Assembly (NCBI GenBank): GCA_030295235.1
Contig: AP026136.1
Span: 1,116,001 to 1,180,000, forward strand
Length of the DNA stretch: 64,000 nucleotides
Direction: 5' to 3'
Source: Fistulifera solaris
Lineage: Eukaryota > Bacillariophyta > Bacillariophyceae > Naviculales > Stauroneidaceae
Positions 20,619 through 30,266 of the stretch are shown here, piece after piece; position 1 is the first letter of the stretch, and each line of letters opens with the position of its first letter. Made by a program: the position numbers and the translations under genes. The notes below the pieces were generated by a model, which worked only from the letters and a program-made list of their open reading frames with translations, was not told where the DNA came from and ran no database searches.

Positions 20619-21262
20619 CACCAGGTATTATTGATAGGTATTTCTTATTTCAGTTTCCAACGTATAAAGATCACAGTACTAGCTAGTATCCGCGTAAAGA
20701 AAGGGGGAAGTGAGATTATTTTGCATTTAATTTTATGACCGTTAATTGGCGTTACACGAAATGGATTTCCTTTAAGTAGAAGCGTTGGCATTAGTTTTGG
20801 GGCGTGTCACGAGGATTATTATGACGTTCTACGCTTCTTGAAATCTTAATGCCACGCAGGATTGGAAGGATTTTTGCAAGGTGACCGTAACCTTTAGTTG
20901 TAGGAAGCAACAACTTAATTTCGTACAAAGAGAGATGCATCTTTTTAGTATTGCACGTCACACAATGCCAATAACATCAAAACGATGGTAAAGTGTATTT
21001 GTCTCAAGCAATCTATGAAAGCAACCATCACTGGTTCAGCAAGTGGAGTAATGAATCCTTCTGATAAAGACCGAGTCGTCCATTTTTTACAACGCCTCTT
21101 ACCTAGACAATAAAGAAAGAAGCAAGATTATCTTCTGGTTGAACCAATACTTTGTATGCTCATTGCTATAGGATCAGTGAGACTATTACATGACGCTACA
21201 GTTCTAGCAAGAGAATCGTAGAAGGAAGATCGAGTTCTCTCACATTCGACGATGTATCTCCA
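20619..21262. other. intergenic, no clear content
   Basis: 644 bp, no coding signal and no strong repeat. It includes the upstream region of the two-exon minus-strand gene and the 3' flank of the haemoglobin gene. Confidence 0.4.
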
Positions 21263-21793
21263 TTACCGCTTTCGTGTTGCCATATATCGCCACGTCAATA
21301 AAGAGATCACAGCGACTGCTGCGGCAACGTGAGCACCTTTTCTCCAGTTCTCTTCCTTCACGTTTGCAGCTTTGCCACCATGCTCGAAAAGACTTCGCAT
21401 AGGAGTCAACACTTGCTCCGCCTCTTGAATGAGGGCTTTATCAATATTAAGCTCTTCAAAGGTCCTTCTCAAGTGCTTCATCATCAAATCAAAGTGACTT
21501 TCGTTCAGCCCCATTTCGAATAATTTGGCGTGTTTGTTGAGAACAAGATGTTCGACATCCAAGTCTTTCGGCATGGTCGTAAAGGCAATCGACATGAAAT
21601 TAAACTGATGCCATTTGAGGACCGAAATGTTATTTCCGTGGAAAAAGCGATTTAGTTCCGGATCCTGCAGCAGCCGATCGTAGAATTGATCCACGGCCGC
21701 ATTCAGAACTTGTTTGCCTCCGAGTTTGGCCAAGAGTTCGTCCTTGCGGGCACTCTGGCTGCTGTGTAAGACTTCGGCACTCGCTAATGTCAT
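21263..21793 (-). CDS. truncated (2/2) haemoglobin, tail-anchored
   Basis: 176 aa, single exon, ATG at 21793. The globin core (residues about 18-135) follows group-1 truncated haemoglobins: LLAKLGGKQVLNAAVDQFYDRLL with Phe-Tyr at helix B, a CD/E region with WHQFNFMSIAF, and the likely proximal His in LNKHAKLF. After the core comes a C-terminal hydrophobic helix (VAAAVAVISLLTWRYM) ending in ATRKR. This is the layout of a tail-anchored membrane protein, unusual for this family. Role inferred: NO or O2 chemistry at a cytosol-facing membrane. It is divergent from the RDD gene, 348 bp away. Confidence 0.85.
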   Translation of the reverse strand: MTLASAEVLHSSQSARKDELLAKLGGKQVLNAAVDQFYDRLLQDPELNRFFHGNNISVLKWHQFNFMSIAFTTMPKDLDVEHLVLNKHAKLFEMGLNESHFDLMMKHLRRTFEELNIDKALIQEAEQVLTPMRSLFEHGGKAANVKEENWRKGAHVAAAVAVISLLTWRYMATRKR

Positions 21794-22141
21794 GGTGAAG
21801 AGTAAGAAAGGAAAAGAGAATGTGACGAGTAATGCAAGTCAACAAAGAAGGCGAAGAAAAAAGGATATTGCGGTTTTAATAAGAAGTGTCATTTCAATGT
21901 GACGCGTCGACGCGTCGGAGGAAAAAAAATTACGTGCAGAATTGTGCGCGAAGGGTTCAAACGCGAATTGTTCGCCGTAAAAAAAGCGAACCAGCGAAAT
22001 GTCGCACCGCGTTGTTGCGATGGAGAGACACACAGCGCAGAAAATTAAACAAAAGAGAGAAAATGAAATCTCTCTTTCTTTCATCTAATCTTCGAAGTAT
22101 GAAAGACCACTGCTAACACATCTTTACGGCTATCACTAATC
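21794..22141. promoter_or_regulatory. shared divergent promoter, haemoglobin and RDD genes
   Basis: 348 bp between two divergent start codons, so both core promoters must lie here. It contains the 12-bp palindrome-like GACGCGTCGACGCGTC near 21902-21917, overlapping GACGCGTC direct repeats that could be a regulatory site. Confidence 0.45.
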
Positions 22142-23143
22142 ATGAGCTGGTTGGTGGGAAGAGCAATCGGAGGCGTGGTGAATCCGGTCGTCAGCAATGT
22201 TGATTTCAATGACATTCTATTGCGCATCGACTTGAATGAGGTCATTGATCGCATTGATGTAGACAGAATTATGGAACGTGTTGATATAAATTTTTTGCTC
22301 GAAAGAATCAACTTTGATCGAGTCGTCGAACGTCTGCCGATTGAAGAAATTGTCGATCGATCCAACATTGGGGAGATTGTCGCTCGATCCTCTTCGGGTA
22401 TCTTTTCTCAACTTCTCGACGCTATACGAGCTCAAGCAGCCAAGTATGATTACATCTTTCAAGGAATGGGTCGATGTCGCTGCTACTGGAGAAAACGCTT
22501 TGTTGATTGGGAGCTTCCACCGAAGCCTGGAAAATACGATCGGGTTGCTGACGGAAAGATTCGATGTCCTCGAAATGCTGGAGGTCTAGCGTACGCCATG
22601 CAAGGACGGAATGCTGGAATCGTGTCGAGGACTTGCTCTTACTGGATCGATGAATTGTTCATCATTCTCTCATTTGCGGGCTGCATCGCCCTCGCTCGAC
22701 AAGCCTACGGCGTTGTCCAGAACGAAGCGCTCCACACTCCCGAATGGCTTTACGTGCTCATGTATATCTCTTACGGAGTTTCCTACGATTTTCTCTCTTA
22801 CTACTTGGTTGGAAGAACTCTTGGTATGGCTGTTATGGGTCTCAAACTAGTCAGTCAGAGAAACGGAAAATGGCTAGGCCCTATTCGTTGTTTTGTACGA
22901 GCGCTATTTGTGTCGATAAGACTACTGGCTTTACCTAGTCTGATCATCGGTTTGATTCGCAAGGACAGGAGGCATTTTCTGGACTTGGTGTGCGGATCAT
23001 GTGTCATATATTCCTGGGACGCCCGTCCCCCAAGAAAGTGTGACAGTCATGCGAAGAATTCCATCAGGGACAACGATCCGTACTTCAGACCGTTGGAAGA
23101 TGACGACGACGATCAAGAGCTTGAGTGCTTTCATGAGCCCTGA
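22142..23143 (+). CDS. RDD family membrane protein with N-terminal nonapeptide repeats
   Basis: 333 aa, single exon. Residues 20-82 are seven consecutive 9-residue repeats of the form (V/I)D(hydrophobic)(N/D)x(I/V)(hydrophobic)xR: VDFNDILLR, IDLNEVIDR, IDVDRIMER and so on. From residue about 150 comes an RDD domain: NAGIVSRTCSYWIDELF, two to three further TM segments, RTLGMAVMGLKLV, and RHFLDLVCGS. The tail is acidic. The same repeat-plus-RDD layout is familiar from actinobacterial proteins, suggesting ancient transfer; RDD function is poorly known (some act in ion transport). No introns, unlike several neighbours. Confidence 0.8.
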   Translation: MSWLVGRAIGGVVNPVVSNVDFNDILLRIDLNEVIDRIDVDRIMERVDINFLLERINFDRVVERLPIEEIVDRSNIGEIVARSSSGIFSQLLDAIRAQAAKYDYIFQGMGRCRCYWRKRFVDWELPPKPGKYDRVADGKIRCPRNAGGLAYAMQGRNAGIVSRTCSYWIDELFIILSFAGCIALARQAYGVVQNEALHTPEWLYVLMYISYGVSYDFLSYYLVGRTLGMAVMGLKLVSQRNGKWLGPIRCFVRALFVSIRLLALPSLIIGLIRKDRRHFLDLVCGSCVIYSWDARPPRKCDSHAKNSIRDNDPYFRPLEDDDDDQELECFHEP

Positions 23144-23515
23144 CTTGACTCTGAAAGTTGATTGGCAAAAAAAAAATTTTGCTAAAGTTTACTCCCAGCG
23201 TTTCATCTTTCAGTCACGAATACTTTGTAGTGAGATCGTAAATGACGAGAACAGTCATTTTGGCACCATGACCAATGTACACTTTGTTCGATAGAGTTTG
23301 ACCTCTACCCCTATGCGTCGTATTCGCGGGCAAAGGGCAGGCACAGCGACTATGGCCCAAAAGGTAGAATGGGACTATCCGATTCGCTAATTTTTGTTCG
23401 AGACGTTGCGACGATGATTATTACATTATTTGTTTCTCTTGTCGCGATCAATGAAAAGGAATTAGTTTAATCAAGACCGCGATACTCTAAGACCCACAAA
23501 CAGCAGAATAATCAA
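23144..23515. other. intergenic, promoter of acidic protein gene
   Basis: 372 bp without a gene; an A9 run near 23167 and nothing else remarkable. Confidence 0.4.
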
Positions 23516-24529
23516 ATGAAAGAAGACATGAGTGAGAATAGCTACAGTGAAAGCAGTGAAGAAAGTACGGCCGTGCTTAAGCTTGTTGACGATACACCAT
23601 CGGACGTTAAAGACGTTGAGACCACTCAAATGACTCATCCAGAGTCGGAAGAGGAGTCTAATCAAGGTTCGGAAGATGATTTAGAAGAGGAATCGGAGGG
23701 CGACGCTCAAGCGGCTCAAAAGAAGTACAGTGAGCCATCGGTCGAGTCGGACGACGAGTCCTCCGCCTCGGAGCAGCAGCCAGAGAAAGAAAGCGGAGAC
23801 GAACCGGCATCAGAGGCCGAATCCGAGAATGAGGCTGATGGCCACGAAGAACAAGTCACTTCTGACCTTTCTGCGACACCCGAAAATGAAGACAAGGAGG
23901 ATAAGAAGGAAGGTGTGGCGGTTACTGAAGACGATGTACCAGCTATTGTCTCCGAAAACGGCTTGGAACCAGAAGCCGAGGCAAAAGACGAAAAGCAAGT
24001 GGATAGTGCAACTGAGATTGACAAAGACGCAGAACCAAAATCCGAGGTAAAGAAAGAAAAGCCTGCAAATACCGCTGCCATTGAAGCGTCGTTTTCTCAG
24101 GGAAGCGCAGCGCCTTCCCAGAGTAACGCGAGTGCTGACAGATTCAGAGAGCCGGTACTGAAGGAAAAGATCAAAAATCCTGTTTTGCTAGAGAACGCGG
24201 GACAAAAGCACGGAGCGGGCATCGATAAGTTCCATGAACCTGTTCTCAAGACAAAGATCAAGAATCCTGTGTCGTTTAGCGGGCAGAAGCACTCGGCCGG
24301 AGCTGCCACTTTTGAAAGCAAGGTCGCCCTCGAGAAAGGTCTCCGAAACCCGACTTTCGGCTATCTCAAGTCCTCCTTTACAGGTATCTCTAAATTCACG
24401 GAACCTATTGCTGTTTCAAGCGGCAAAACTGACAGCCTGAAGCGTAGTGAGTGGGGAAAAGGCGGACCGAAGGGCAGCTTCAAATGGGTACAAGTCGGTG
24501 GCTCTTGGAAGAAGCAGTACGATGCATAG
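23516..24529 (+). CDS. acidic, repeat-containing hypothetical protein
   Basis: 337 aa, single exon. Residues 1-180 are highly acidic and probably disordered (Glu, Asp, Ser and Lys dominate). Residues about 207-290 contain three related units: FREPVLKEKIKNPV, FHEPVLKTKIKNPV and the weaker FESKVALEKGLRNPT, separated by GQKHxAG linkers. The C-terminus is aromatic and basic (WGKGGPKGSFKWVQVGGSWKK). No known domain was recognised. The composition suggests a scaffold or a chromatin/RNA-associated protein, but that is only a guess. Confidence 0.7.
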   Translation: MKEDMSENSYSESSEESTAVLKLVDDTPSDVKDVETTQMTHPESEEESNQGSEDDLEEESEGDAQAAQKKYSEPSVESDDESSASEQQPEKESGDEPASEAESENEADGHEEQVTSDLSATPENEDKEDKKEGVAVTEDDVPAIVSENGLEPEAEAKDEKQVDSATEIDKDAEPKSEVKKEKPANTAAIEASFSQGSAAPSQSNASADRFREPVLKEKIKNPVLLENAGQKHGAGIDKFHEPVLKTKIKNPVSFSGQKHSAGAATFESKVALEKGLRNPTFGYLKSSFTGISKFTEPIAVSSGKTDSLKRSEWGKGGPKGSFKWVQVGGSWKKQYDA

Positions 24530-24769
24530 ACATTAAAGGAAGCTTCACATTGAAGCGTTTGCTATCACTTCTGCATACAGATGCATACAATACATACACA
24601 CATTTCAAACGACGCAACAGTTTGAATAGAATAATAATAAAGAAAAATCTCTCGCATAAGAATGTCTTGGCTTCTCGATGAATAGGCGCATGATTAAACT
24701 GTAAACGCATAGAGACGACAGCTGCATTGCGTAGTAAAGAAAAAATTGTTAAAGTTGGGAAAATAAAAT

Positions 24770-26951
24770 CTATCTACGAATCGGTTGGCCTTTGCACCAT
24801 TCACCGTCATGTCTGATCGAACCGTCAGGCCGGATCTCCTTACCACTACCGTGCATTTCTCCATTCCACCATTCTCCCTCGTACCAACCGCCATCACTCC
24901 AACTCATCTTGCCGAGACCACAAAATTCGCCTTCACGGAACTCGCCTTCGTAAATAGAATCATCGGTGAATACGCATTTACCCCTTCCATGGCGCATTCC
25001 ATCGACCCAACTTCCGGAGTACGTAGAACCGTCTTGATAGGTCATTTTGCCTGCAATCATTTGGCCATTGATGTACTCTCCCTCAAACGTTCGACCGTCT
25101 GCAAACTTCATTATTCCGTGTCCATCTGTAAAAACGTTTGAGTCATACTGAAGGCGCAAATAATCATTTGCTGGCCACGATGGACTTACGTTTGTGGTCA
25201 TTCTTGAGCCCGCCTTCGTAGTAATCGCCATCACCGTTCGATAACCGGCCGTGTCCTGTCCACCGTCCATGCTTCCAATCACCCTCATACCATCTTCCTG
25301 CTCGGTCATATTCGAGACGGCCATAGCCATGGGGCATTCCTGTGCTGTTACTGATCGACCCTGTATAAGTTCCTTTTTCACCGTAAGGGTCAGTCACATC
25401 CATTGCTGCTACTTCATAGGTTCCACCTCCTGTTCCTGTCGACCTCGCCGATCGTGAGGATCGCTGTGAACTTTCTCCAATGCTCCCTCGACGCGACGGC
25501 TTCTTCGTGTTCATGTGGTCTTGCGGACCCACGTCCTGTCTCGACGAATTCCGCTTACTGCTGTGGTAACTTTGCTCGTCGTCGTGGCTCCTCCGGGAAG
25601 CCGTACCTCGCGAATGAATGGACATGGATCTGGATTGGCGACTGTGTGCTGCGCTTGCAAAACTGCGGTTGTCAAAAGCCTCTTCTTCAAGCGAGTCGTG
25701 ACTTTCGCTGTCATCTTCGTCTTCGTCTAGCTCCAGCTCACGGGGAAGCGTCTTGACTGACTTGCTGGCACTGACAATAGAAGCTGCTCCCATTGTAGCT
25801 TGCGTACCAGTGCTGTTGCGACGAGATGCCTTGTACGTAACTTGAAAAGTATTTGTCGTTTGTTCATCTTCATCTTCATACTCGTAATGATGCCGCAACT
25901 CTTGGCTTCCGTAACCTTCCGATGTTAAGTCTTCACCTTCTTCGCGCCACGTTTCGTGTTCGTCATTTACTGTGCGTCGGTCCGAGTCGTCATCAACGTG
26001 ATCATCATCATCATCATCGTCGCCAAGATTGATTTCACGTGGAACTCCAGACCGCCCTGAGCGTCCGCTACCTTGTTGTTGTCGATTGCTTGTGGAACGA
26101 CTTCGATAAGATCGCCCGGATCTCACACTTTGGTGATCACCCGCGACTGTTGTTCCCCCACCGCCCCCAAAGTGCTCCTCTTGCAGTTTACGAACCATAT
26201 CATGAAGAAATGTGAGTTGCGATTTCATCATTTCTAATTCATCTTTGAGTTTCTTATTTTCTTCTTCTTTCGTCTTGAGCTGTTGTCGTTGATGATATGA
26301 GCCACTACGAGTTGTTGAGACGGTCAAACTGTCTTTCTTGTCCCCGATAACTTGCTTGGGAGCATGTTGCGGAGAGTGTGTCACTGGGGCGTGGTGCCTG
26401 TTTTTGGGAGCAGGCGGCGGAGGCGGGGCCGGAGCGTCTTCTTCGACAGGTTCACCTCGTAACCTTTGATACTCTGCTTTCACAACCTCCTTTGGAACAT
26501 TCGGAGTTTGCAAGTAGAGAGGTTCTGCGTTTGGATCGGCATTTGGAAGCTGAAATGTCTCATTCGGATCAACAGAATATAAATACTTCTTTGCACCGTG
26601 CACAGAAAACGGCTTTAAAAACGAGAACCCCTTTTGATCCTGAAGGAATTTTTGAATATGTTTCTCCGTGTAATGATGACGCGCAATATAATATCGGATC
26701 ACGTATTGTCCCTCCTTTCTTCCCGGCTTCCAATCATCCGCCTTGTCTGGTGCCACTCGTAAGACTCTATCAATCGAGTCTTTGAGCGCCTGCGACGCAG
26801 GATGATCCTTTACAAACTTCAGTTTAATAACGCCGTCAAACACTGGATGATTCGAATCTCTGAATTGTTTTTGAAAAGTTCTACAATGTCTCCATGAACA
26901 AATACATTTCGGAACAGCATTAGTGCCGTGCTGTGAAGAACCGTTCATCAT
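24770..26951 (-). CDS. MORN-repeat protein with coiled coil
   Basis: Exons 26951-25190 and 25125-24770 around a 64-bp intron; about 705 aa. The frame opens 84 bp earlier without an ATG, so 26951 is chosen. Order: a conserved N-terminal domain (residues about 20-150, basic, with WRHCRTF and VIRYYIARHHYTEKHIQKFL), a Pro-rich linker, a coiled coil (about 230-265, EEENKKLKDELEMMKSQL), a long disordered Ser/Arg/Asp region, and seven or eight MORN repeats at the end (YEGEFREGEFCGLGKMSWSDG style). MORN repeats commonly bind phospholipids or scaffold membrane-cytoskeleton contacts. Function unknown; divergent from the L15 gene. Confidence 0.8.
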
Positions 26952-27763
26952 GGTTTCACGGTCATCAACGCTCGTTGAAGCTTTCGGAGGAATGATTGCG
27001 AGATTGAACTGCACTGAAGCAGGAGATTTATTCAATCGAGCACTAATTAGCTACAATAGACAAGTTGTTGAGTCTCCAACGATTGCGGCAATTCGCTGCA
27101 CCTCGATCAACCCCCGCAACTGCTTTTGCTTTCACCGTCCGGCGTCACGCAACCCCGCTCTGCAAACGGGAGTTTGGGACGAGCGAAAACAGCGGGCATT
27201 CGTAATTCGTACGAGACAACAAAGAAACCACAACTCTTTCTACTCTCTACTATAATGTCGACTTGGCTCGCTATAACTTTGTCCGACGGCATTCGAAAGA
27301 GTACACAGTACACAGCGATACCATCGTGCACAGTTTAGTTGAGAGAGCAATCCATGATCATTATTTATTCGTCGAAAATACTCCGTGTTCAATAAGAAAG
27401 CAGTACATTCGTCATTATAGTAAAACGCGATGACGATGACCGATAACTTGTGACCTTTTCCAGTTAAGCCCGATCATTTGGGTCATTCGTCATCTTCATT
27501 GTTTGGCGCATTAAAGGTAGGGATAGAGCTTTCTGCTTAACGTCTGTCCTTATGCCGATCACTTGATGGCGACGTACGTATGCCGATTTCCGTGTCACAG
27601 CAGGATTTGTGATTGGCAACCACGCAAACGCAAAACGGCAGATTGACGGCTGGGAGCGTTTACGTTCTTCGTCGTCAACTCAGCACGGCCCATCAACTCG
27701 AAAGCAAGGTGCCTTAACAGGACTTTTCCTTTCATCCTGGCCTTGTTATTGAAAAGTTTTATC
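26952..27763. other. divergent promoter space, MORN and L15 genes
   Basis: 812 bp between two divergent starts. No third gene is supported; short open frames on both strands lack domains. Both promoters presumably lie here. Confidence 0.4.
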
Positions 27764-28528
27764 ATGAAGTCGTTCATATCTGTCTTTGCTGCATTGCTTA
27801 GCTTTTCGGCTAGCTTGCACGTATCTGGTGAGTGATCGCGAGACTTCTTTGTCATAACTGAAAATAATCAACAAGTCGCCTCACTTGTGCTTCTTCTTGC
27901 AGACGCTTACGCGTTTGTTCATCGCTCCAATGGCCTTTCTAGCGTCCCTAAATCCTCTTCCTGCCTGAAAATGAAAATTTTCGACTGGAAGCGTAGAACA
28001 GCGGACGAATCGCTTTTGAACGATGTTGAAAAGACTGAGTTCACTCTCGACAATCTCAAGCCTGCCCCGGGCAGTCGCCACCGTAAAAGCCGCAAGGGTC
28101 GCGGTATCGCAGCTGGTCAAGGAGCATCTTGCGGTTTCGGTATGCGTGGTCAAAAGTCTCGTGCCGGTTCACCTACTCGTCCGGGTTTCGAGGGAGGACA
28201 GATTCCTCTCTACCGTCGACTCCCCAAATTCGTAGGCAAGCCAACTGGACCGGGACATGAGAAAACGATCTACAATGTTATTTCCACGGATGCTTTGGAG
28301 AAAGCCGCGGCCGGATCGACCGTTACCTTCGACTCTTTGTATGAGAGCAAGATTGTCACCAAGTCGAAATTCGATTTGCACAAGGTTGTGATGGGCAAGG
28401 GTACCCCTGCGTCGAACTTGACTGTTCAGGCTCATGCTTTCACCAAGTCCGCACGCCAAGCCATTGAGGCAGCTGGAGGAAAGTGCGAATTGTTGAGCCC
28501 CACAACGAACGCAGTCATTTCAGAATAA
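27764..28528 (+). CDS. RPL15: plastid 50S ribosomal protein L15
   Basis: Exon 1 (27764-27827) encodes a signal peptide ([21 protein letters not shown]). A 75-bp intron (27828-27902) follows, and exon 2 begins DAYAFVHRS. The AYA-F junction matches the diatom bipartite plastid-targeting motif with Phe at +1. The mature part is bacterial-type uL15: [20 protein letters not shown], then [20 protein letters not shown] and RRLPK. About 229 aa including the presequence, against about 144 for the bacterial protein. Role: assembly and structure of the large plastid ribosomal subunit. The first exon is easily missed because the second has an open frame with an upstream alternative start. Confidence 0.93.
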
Positions 28529-28794
28529 ATTAATTTATGTCTGCGATTTCCTCGTTATTTCTAGATGTTGGAGCGTGGTCGCTGAGTACAGCGACTATTC
28601 TATCTATTAGGATTTTTCTCGTTACATAAGCTTTCCCTGCTCTTTCGTAGCTAGAGTCTTTGTTTAGAAATAGAAAGCAAGATGGTCGGCGAATATGAAA
28701 CAAAATAATTGATGTAAAACTACGCTAGCATTAATATTTCACCACAAAATCATTGCAAGCCGTCAGGATTCATGGTAAAGGATCAGTATCGCTT

Positions 28795-29460
28795 TCATGC
28801 AGCGCGTGCTGACATGATTGTCTTATTTGAGATATTCATAGCATTGAATATTAGCTCATTCATCACCCCGCTGAGAATACATTCACAGTTCTCCCCGCAG
28901 GTATTGATAATTGGGACCATTTGGCGCAATTTAACGTAAGCACAGAAGAGGTCACCTAGCTCATAGTGGCAACTGGCCAGATTGTTCATTAACATGATCT
29001 GAACAGCGCACGTAGTCGTGTCCGAAAATTCTCGTAACAACACGGTGCAATTCTTATAAAGAAACAGAGCTTTGCGTATCTCTTTCGTTTGCCCCAAAAG
29101 ACCTTCGCTGTGATGGCATAATGCGATGTTGTAGAGTATGACTACACTGCTCAATGTAATTATGCGTTCACACAATGTATCAGTGTCGGATATATCGATG
29201 AGAAGCGGCAGAGGACAAATGAAGCAGTCGCTTTGCACATAGCTCGGAAGGGTGTTGGTCTCTTTGCTCTTATTGCACAGACGAATCACGTTAAGATTCG
29301 ATTGCGATGAATACTTTGCTCCAGATTGACTAGAGTTCAGTGTGTCTCTGATGAGACTGAGAGCCTGAACGAAGAAGGAGCGTGCCTCCTTGGGCTTGCC
29401 AGAGACGAGCTGGAACGCTCCGGCGCTATTGAGACACGATGCTTCCATGATACCGTTCAT
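28795..29460 (-). CDS. TPR-like hypothetical protein
   Basis: 221 aa, ATG at 29460. Helical repeats resemble TPRs: ILYNIALCHHSEGLLGQTKEIRKALFLYKNC and LMNNLASCHYELGDLFCAYVKLR. The first 35 residues (NSAGAFQLVSGKPKEARSFF) look like another repeat. Diatom genomes contain many short TPR-like proteins of this appearance; partners are unknown. Cys content is rather high (13). Single exon; no obvious localisation signal. Confidence 0.6.
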   Translation of the reverse strand: MNGIMEASCLNSAGAFQLVSGKPKEARSFFVQALSLIRDTLNSSQSGAKYSSQSNLNVIRLCNKSKETNTLPSYVQSDCFICPLPLLIDISDTDTLCERIITLSSVVILYNIALCHHSEGLLGQTKEIRKALFLYKNCTVLLREFSDTTTCAVQIMLMNNLASCHYELGDLFCAYVKLRQMVPIINTCGENCECILSGVMNELIFNAMNISNKTIMSARAA

Positions 29461-30266
29461 CGGAGGATGATAATTAGCGTAGACGCCTGCAAAAGGATGT
29501 TGTTTGTTGAAAGCTGCAGGCTCTCGCGCGTACGGTAGTAAGATGATTGAGAAAATGATTGATCGCTGAGCGTCGCTGATCAGAGCGGATCTTGATGGAT
29601 TTCAGATTTATGTTCGATGCAAAGGTTCGGGAAGCAAATTGAGAGGGTGCGTGTGAAATGCGAACCAAATTCTGAGTAGCCCGTGATCTGGGGTGCTTGA
29701 ATCACCAACAGCATTCTTAGAATTTTGTACTCAACTTCAGAAAGCAAAAAGAAGAGACAATTTACACTTATCGTCCCTGTGCATCATCGTCATCCGCAGC
29801 CATACATGTTACTCAGAAACAACAACGCTCAGCAGCATTCTACGCGTGATGCGTCATTCGTCAGTAATTACTACTGGAGCAATGAAGTACGTCATGCAAC
29901 ATGTGTTTTAGCTTATGATTTATTTTTGATCTAATTTCTACACTAATGTCTAATGTCACCTAAGCCTGAAACCTGGTTAAGCTAAGTCATTTGCCATTTG
30001 GCAGTTTGCAGTTTGGCAGTAACGAGTAACGAGGATGCGAAGTGCGAAGGTAGTGCGTTAGAGTCTTGGAGTCTCTAAAAAGGGTCTCTAAGGTCTAGGG
30101 TGGACAAATCACGAAACCGTACAAAAGCGAAGAACTTCAAGTAAATAGGGCCGTTGCGTCGTTGCAAGTCTTGGAGACACTAAAACAGTCTTTGCTGAGC
30201 AGATAGGAAGAAGAACAACGGTAGCAATAGAATGTGCTGTAGTGGCCAACTTTAGACTCTAGATCC
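29461..30266. other. intergenic with short internal repeats
   Basis: 806 bp without a supported gene. Around 30000-30100 there are nested short direct repeats (CATTTGGCAGTTTG.., AACGAGTAACGAGG, GGGTCTCTAAGG), typical of slippage. Confidence 0.4.

Noticed and set aside
27595-27855. Minus-strand open frame over exon 1 of plastid L15
   Set aside because: Antisense to a well-supported exon and without a domain.
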